A DNA stretch of 18,946 bases, from assembly GCA_005788065.1 (NCBI GenBank), contig SXZD01000034.1, positions 1 to 18,946 of the forward strand, written 5' to 3'. Source of the stretch: Burkholderiales bacterium (GTDB lineage: Bacteria; Pseudomonadota; Gammaproteobacteria; Burkholderiales; Burkholderiaceae_B). Shown here one piece after another: positions 15,506 through 18,946 of the stretch; position 1 is the stretch's first letter; each line of letters begins with the position of its first letter. The position numbers and the translations under genes were made by a program. A model generated the notes under the pieces. The model did not search any database. It was not told where the DNA came from and saw only the letters and a list, made by a program, of their open reading frames with translations.

Positions 15506-17214
15506 AGCTTGCGGTTGTCTGGTTCAAGCGCGATTTACGCCTGAGCGACCATGCGCCGCTGACACAGGCTGTGCAATGGGCGCAATCGGTGGGTGCCACG
15601 GTATTGGGCGCCTATTTGCTGGAGCCTTCCCAACTGGCGCACCGCGACATGGCGCGCCAGCATCTGGGGTTTGCGCTGGAGACGTGGGTTTCGCTGTCCA
15701 ATGAAGCAGGGGCATTGGGCTTGCCTTGCAGTGTGCTCCATGGCGAGGCCGTCGATGTGTTTTCTCGTTTAAAATCGGCGGGCACCGAAATGCGGATTTA
15801 CAGCCACGAGGAAACCGGGCACTGGGAGAGTTTTCAGCGCGATATTGCAGTTCGTCGGTGGTGCGACACACATGCCGTGCAGTGGATTGAATCGCCCAAC
15901 AATGCAGTGGTCAGACGCCTGTCTGACCGCGACCGCTGGAGCGCCATCTGGGCGCAGCGCATGCAATCCGAACCGCTGCCTGTGCCCGTGTTTGCAGCCC
16001 TTCCCAGACCCTCTGCCGAGTTGATGCGACTGCTGCATCAGGCCCTGGATGCGCAGTGGCTTACGCACATCAACATGCCCGGCATCCCGTCGTCGTGTGA
16101 GTTGGCCGACAGCCGTCAATTGCAGACCTTGCTGGCGAATTGCATGCCGGACGCCCCAGCCGATAAATTGTCGCGTCAGCGTGGCGGCCACAAACTCGCA
16201 TGGGACTTGCTGCACTCATTTGCAAATGGTCGCGGGCGCGAATACCGCAGCGCCATGTCCAGCCCCATCACGGCCGAGTCGGCGTGTTCGCGCATTTCAC
16301 CGCATCTGGCCATCGGTTCAATCTCCATCCGGCAGGCGGCACATTGGGTGTGGGCGCAGCGGGCTGCCGGCATTGAAGATGCACAATGGCGCGCGAGTCT
16401 CAAATCGTTTGAAAGTCGCTTGCACTGGCATTGCCACTTTATCCAGAAACTGGAGTCCGAGCCGCAACTGGAATGGCGCAACGCACACCGCTTGTACGAT
16501 GGCTTGCGCAACGAGGGAGAACTGACACCGCAAGAGTCGGAGCGTTTGCAGGCGTGGGCTCAGGCGCGCACCGGTGTGCCCATGATTGATGCCTGCATGC
16601 GCATGTTGCAAACCAGCGGTTGGGTGAATTTCCGGATGCGGGCCATGTTGGTGTCGTTTGCGTCCTATCACCTCTGGCTGCATTGGACGCACACGGCACC
16701 GGTGCTGGCGCGGCATTTTCTGGACTATGAACCGGGTATTCATTATCCGCAGTTTCAGATGCAGTCTGGTGTGACGGGCATCAACACCATCCGCATTTAC
16801 AACCCGGTCAAACAGGCGCTTGATCAGGACCCGGATGGTGAGTTTATTGCCCGCTGGATTCCCGAGCTCGCACATCTGCCGCCTGCCCATCGTGCAGCTC
16901 CGTGGCTGGCGGGTGCAGACCTGTTGGGGCAAGGGCTTTCCGGCGACCAATACCCGAAGCCTATTGTCGATGTTGAACAGGCAGGGCGTGATGCCCGTGA
17001 TCGCGTTTGGGCCGTTCGTAAAAAGCCGGAGAGCCGTTCAGTTGCCGCAGCGGTGTATGAGAAGCACGGATCGCGCAATCCGCAGCGGGAAGGGCGCCCG
17101 GCGCCTGCAAAATCCGCCGCTGGCAAAGCATCGCGGGGCAAGCGCAAGGCCTCCCTGCAAGGCGAGCTGGATTTTAGTGCGCCGGAGCAGATGGATTTGT
17201 TCAGTGATGAGTGA
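15502..17214 (+). CDS. Cryptochrome/photolyase-family flavoprotein, divergent
   Basis: The 570-residue protein has the N-terminal antenna-binding Rossmann domain (AVVWFKRDLRLSDHAPL at 4-20, to about 135) and the C-terminal FAD domain (ISPHLAIGSISIRQAAHWVW at 265-284, SRLHWHCHFIQKL at 305-317, TGVPMIDACMRMLQTSGW at 357-374, RIYNPVKQALDQDPDGEFIA at 431-450). Aligned by eye to E. coli PhrB, several sites differ. N341 and M345 (HNRLRM) fall at F378 and about A381 (VNFRMRA). E274 appears replaced by R. The W382/W384 stretch reads YPQFQMQ without tryptophan, although W395 fits W359. The tail (505-570) is basic and low-complexity and ends with QGELDF (553-558) and QMDLF (563-567). It may be a photolyase of another specificity or a light sensor. 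The start at 15502 gives a 4-nt overlap upstream; an extension to GTG 15436 was rejected. Confidence 0.88.
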   Translation: MKLAVVWFKRDLRLSDHAPLTQAVQWAQSVGATVLGAYLLEPSQLAHRDMARQHLGFALETWVSLSNEAGALGLPCSVLHGEAVDVFSRLKSAGTEMRIYSHEETGHWESFQRDIAVRRWCDTHAVQWIESPNNAVVRRLSDRDRWSAIWAQRMQSEPLPVPVFAALPRPSAELMRLLHQALDAQWLTHINMPGIPSSCELADSRQLQTLLANCMPDAPADKLSRQRGGHKLAWDLLHSFANGRGREYRSAMSSPITAESACSRISPHLAIGSISIRQAAHWVWAQRAAGIEDAQWRASLKSFESRLHWHCHFIQKLESEPQLEWRNAHRLYDGLRNEGELTPQESERLQAWAQARTGVPMIDACMRMLQTSGWVNFRMRAMLVSFASYHLWLHWTHTAPVLARHFLDYEPGIHYPQFQMQSGVTGINTIRIYNPVKQALDQDPDGEFIARWIPELAHLPPAHRAAPWLAGADLLGQGLSGDQYPKPIVDVEQAGRDARDRVWAVRKKPESRSVAAAVYEKHGSRNPQREGRPAPAKSAAGKASRGKRKASLQGELDFSAPEQMDLFSDE

Positions 17215-17217
17215 CGA

Positions 17218-17281
17218 GTGGCCGAGTGGCCGAGTGGCCGAGTGGCCGAGTGGCCGAGTGGCCGAGTGGCCGAGTGGCCGA
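17218..17281. repeat. 8-bp tandem repeat, eight copies
   Basis: The unit GTGGCCGA is repeated eight times without error, starting three bases after the photolyase-homologue stop codon (17212-17214). It is preceded by a related degenerate copy GTGACGA (17211-17217) and, before that, GTGATGA inside the last codons. Perfect repetition points to recent expansion by slippage; copy number is therefore likely to vary between strains. It lies wholly outside coding sequence. Confidence 0.95.
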
Positions 17282-17303
17282 GATAAAGCGCCTACTCGTT
17301 ACT

Positions 17304-17354
17304 CGTCACTCGGATACTCGTCACCAAGAAATGCGTCACTCGGATACTCGTCAC
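17304..17354. repeat. 21-bp direct repeat, two copies 30 bp apart
   Basis: The 21 bases at 17304-17324 are repeated exactly at 17334-17354 (each contains TCACTCGGATACTCGTCAC). Each copy holds ACTCGTCAC, which also occurs at 17301-17309, and is the inverse of GTGACGAGT at 17211-17219. So this block and the 8-bp array share the same sequence family in opposite orientation, and the whole 153-bp spacer appears built from one motif. Confidence 0.93.
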
Positions 17355-17360
17355 TTTTTT
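17336..17360 (+). terminator. Likely long-stem terminator after the photolyase homologue
   Basis: Bases 17336-17354 are the inverted complement of 17211-17229 at 16 of 19 positions, and six Ts follow at 17355-17360. Folding would bring the array into a large loop and place a T-tract just after the stem, as for an intrinsic terminator of the + strand operon. The large distance between arms (about 106 nt) makes efficiency uncertain. The ppsR gene ends on the opposite strand at 17368. Confidence 0.5.
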
Positions 17361-17367
17361 ATCGTCG

Positions 17368-18204
17368 TCAGAAATGTCCCTTCTCCAGATTCAGCTTCTG
17401 CAGCACCGTGGTCGCGATTTCCTCGATCGATTTGGATGTGGAGCTCAGCCACGTGATTTTTTCACGCTCCATCATTTCCTCTGCAGCCCGAACCTCATAG
17501 CGGCAATTTTCCAGCGACGCGTATTTGCTGTTGGGTCGCCGCTCGTTGCGGATTTCGCTCAAGCGTTCCGGCGCGATGGTTAATCCGAATATCTTGTGCT
17601 TGTATTTGGGCAGCCAGGAGGGGAGTTGGCCGCGTTCAAAGTCTTCCGGAATCAATGGGCAGTTGGCTGCCTTCAAGCCGTATTGCATGGCCAGATACAA
17701 GCTGGTGGGAGTCTTGCCGCTGCGCGAAACGCCGACCAGTATCACATCGGCCGCTTCCAGGTCTTTGGTGGTTTGGCCGTCGTCGTGCGAGAGCGAATAA
17801 TTGATGGCTTCAATCCGGTTCTTGTAGTCCGCGCTGTCGGCTGTGTGGTGCAGACGTCCCACCGTGTGCGTACTCTGTATGCCCAGTTCGCCTTCCAACG
17901 GCTCGACGAAGGTGGTGAACAGGTCCAGATACATGGCGTTGGCCTGTTTAACAATTTGATTCACTTCGGTGTTGACGAGCGTGCTAAAAACAATCGGTCG
18001 CTGACCGTCGCTCTTGCCGATGGCATCGATCCTGTCCCGGGCCTCAGCTGCCTTTTCCGGCGAATCGACAAACGGTATGCGAATCTGCCGGAAACGCAGG
18101 CTCTGGAATTGCGCCAGAACAGCGTGACAAAATGTTTCGGCGGTGATGCCGGTGCCGTCAGAGACGATGAGGACGCTGCGTTGGGTCGGTGGGGTGTCTG
18201 TCAT
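17368..18204 (-). CDS. ppsR: PEP synthase regulatory protein (kinase/pyrophosphorylase, DUF299)
   Basis: PpsR inactivates PEP synthase by ADP-dependent phosphorylation of its threonine next to the catalytic histidine, and reactivates it by phosphate-dependent dephosphorylation. The 278-residue protein begins near RSVLIVSDGTGITAET (9-24), has YSLSHDDGQ at 136-144, and a P-loop GVSRSGKT at 158-165 followed by PTSLYLA, all typical of the family. The start at 18204 (MTDTPPTQ) fits homologues better than a GTG at 18246 that adds 14 residues; neither has a clear ribosome binding site. It is divergent from its target gene ppsA (180 bp apart) and convergent with the photolyase homologue. Confidence 0.96.
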   Translation of the reverse strand: MTDTPPTQRSVLIVSDGTGITAETFCHAVLAQFQSLRFRQIRIPFVDSPEKAAEARDRIDAIGKSDGQRPIVFSTLVNTEVNQIVKQANAMYLDLFTTFVEPLEGELGIQSTHTVGRLHHTADSADYKNRIEAINYSLSHDDGQTTKDLEAADVILVGVSRSGKTPTSLYLAMQYGLKAANCPLIPEDFERGQLPSWLPKYKHKIFGLTIAPERLSEIRNERRPNSKYASLENCRYEVRAAEEMMEREKITWLSSTSKSIEEIATTVLQKLNLEKGHF

Positions 18205-18241
18205 GGCAGGGGGCGGGCTGAGCCTGTTTAAAAAACACGGT

Positions 18242-18270
18242 TTCACAAGACGGCGATTTGGGGGCAGAAT
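18242..18270 (+). promoter_or_regulatory. Candidate sigma-70 promoter for ppsA
   Basis: TTCACA (18242-18247, 5 of 6 to TTGACA) and CAGAAT (18265-18270, 4 of 6 to TATAAT) are separated by 17 bases in the ppsR-ppsA intergenic region. This would place transcription start near 18277, giving a leader of about 108 nt before the ppsA ATG. Such matches occur by chance, so support is modest. Confidence 0.3.
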
Positions 18271-18384
18271 ACCGGATCACAGTCAGCCCTGCCAGTGGTT
18301 CAATTACCCCAGCGTGAAGGTCCGCATCTGTTTTCAACCCGCGCGCTGCGGTTATTGAATTCTTTTTGACTTCCGGAGTAATTA

Positions 18385-18946
18385 ATGACGATTGCAGCAA
18401 ACGATACCCGTCTGGTGATTGCGTTTGAAGAACTGCGCATGCATGACGTTGAGGCCGTGGGGGGCAAAAACTCCTCGCTGGGCGAAATGATCAGCCAGCT
18501 GGCCGATGCAGGCGTGCGGGTTCCGACCGGCTTTGCCACCACCTCGCATGCCTTCCGCGAATTCCTGCGGGAAAACAATCTGGAAAAGCGCATCGCCGAC
18601 AAACTGGAAACGCTGAACGTCGACGATGTCAAAGCGCTGGCTGCCGCCGGCGCTGAAATCCGCCAGTGGGTGACGGACGCACCGCTGCCCGCAGCGCTGG
18701 AAGCGGACATTCGCCGTTTTTATGATGAGCTCATCCAAAAGTCGGGCAGCGGCATTTCAGTGGCCGTGCGTTCATCAGCAACCGCCGAAGACTTGCCCGA
18801 TGCCTCGTTTGCAGGGCAGCAGGAAAGCTACCTGAACGTCGAGGGTATCGATGATGTACTCGACAAAATCCGCCACGTGTTTGCATCTCTGTACAACGAC
18901 CGTGCGATCTCCTACCGCGTGCACAAAGGCTTTGCGCACGGTAACG
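18385..18946 (+). CDS. ppsA: Phosphoenolpyruvate synthase, 5' part
   Basis: PpsA makes PEP from pyruvate and ATP (giving AMP and phosphate) at the start of gluconeogenesis. The first 187 codons are present and the gene continues beyond the window; the full protein is about 790-800 residues. The N-terminal nucleotide-binding domain (PPDK_N) shows AVGGKNSSLGEM at 24-35, VPTGFATTSHAFREFL at 46-61, and the ATP-site motif VAVRSSATAEDLPDASFAGQ at 126-145. GGAG (18375-18378) lies 6 bases before the ATG. No frameshift is seen. The divergent ppsR upstream encodes its regulator. Confidence 0.97.
   Translation, partial: MTIAANDTRLVIAFEELRMHDVEAVGGKNSSLGEMISQLADAGVRVPTGFATTSHAFREFLRENNLEKRIADKLETLNVDDVKALAAAGAEIRQWVTDAPLPAALEADIRRFYDELIQKSGSGISVAVRSSATAEDLPDASFAGQQESYLNVEGIDDVLDKIRHVFASLYNDRAISYRVHKGFAHGN

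Noticed and set aside
17218..17354. Possible CRISPR array
   Set aside because: The 8-bp units are contiguous without spacers and the 21-bp repeat has only two copies with a 9-bp gap; no cas gene is nearby.
17211..17500. Open frame reading repeats of EWPSGRVA through the spacer
   Set aside because: It is a by-product of the 8-bp tandem array (24-nt period in frame) and runs antisense into ppsR; there is no start signal or homology.
18205..18384. Small gene or regulatory RNA in the ppsR-ppsA gap
   Set aside because: No credible open frame with a ribosome binding site and no stable hairpin plus T-tract was seen; only a modest promoter match is reported.

Overview
The window reads as a chromosomal segment of a betaproteobacterium, most likely order Burkholderiales. 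The basis is the gene order rpsB-tsf-pyrH-frr-uppS-cdsA-dxr-rseP-bamA-ompH-lpxD-fabZ-lpxA-lpxB-rnhB-(SpoU methyltransferase), followed by a ppsR/ppsA divergent pair, together with fairly high GC coding sequence. From memory, the PyrH and UppS sequences look closer to Alcaligenaceae/Sutterellaceae than to Comamonadaceae, but this was not tested by a search.

Layout. Positions 1-3000 hold translation and nucleotide genes on the + strand: the 3' part of rpsB (its 5' end is lost in the first ~32 bases, which look like a noisy contig edge), tsf, pyrH and frr. Hairpins with T-tracts lie between rpsB and tsf and between tsf and pyrH. Positions 3000-7230 hold a tight run for isoprenoid, phospholipid and envelope-stress functions (uppS, cdsA, dxr, rseP; overlaps or gaps of 1-41 nt). 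Positions 7300-12750 cover outer-membrane assembly and early lipid A synthesis (bamA, ompH/skp, lpxD, fabZ, lpxA), with lpxB and rnhB following. Positions 14600-17214 hold a SpoU-type RNA methyltransferase overlapping by ATGA with a divergent cryptochrome/photolyase homologue. A 153-bp repeat-rich, T-tract-containing spacer separates this gene from the convergent ppsR. ppsR diverges from ppsA, which runs off the right edge.

How the genes work together. UppS makes the undecaprenyl carrier from products of the pathway that Dxr starts. CdsA makes CDP-diacylglycerol. LpxA, LpxD and LpxB use acyl-ACPs shared with FabZ to build lipid A disaccharide. BamA and Skp insert and chaperone outer-membrane proteins, and RseP (site-2 protease) is the family that cleaves anti-sigma factors when this assembly fails. 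PpsR regulates PEP synthase (PpsA) by reversible phosphorylation.

Most of the window is conserved housekeeping sequence. The points most worth a second look are: the photolyase homologue (changed CPD-site positions, no tryptophan at the FAD-proximal electron-transfer position, and two sliding-clamp-binding-like motifs in its C-terminal tail); the repeat-built spacer after it; a methionine at the LpxA acyl-chain 'ruler' position; and an unusual Gly-Cys pair in the conserved Arg cluster of the ribosome recycling factor. No tRNA, rRNA, CRISPR, insertion sequence or prophage gene was seen, and no gene-free stretch exceeds 300 bases.
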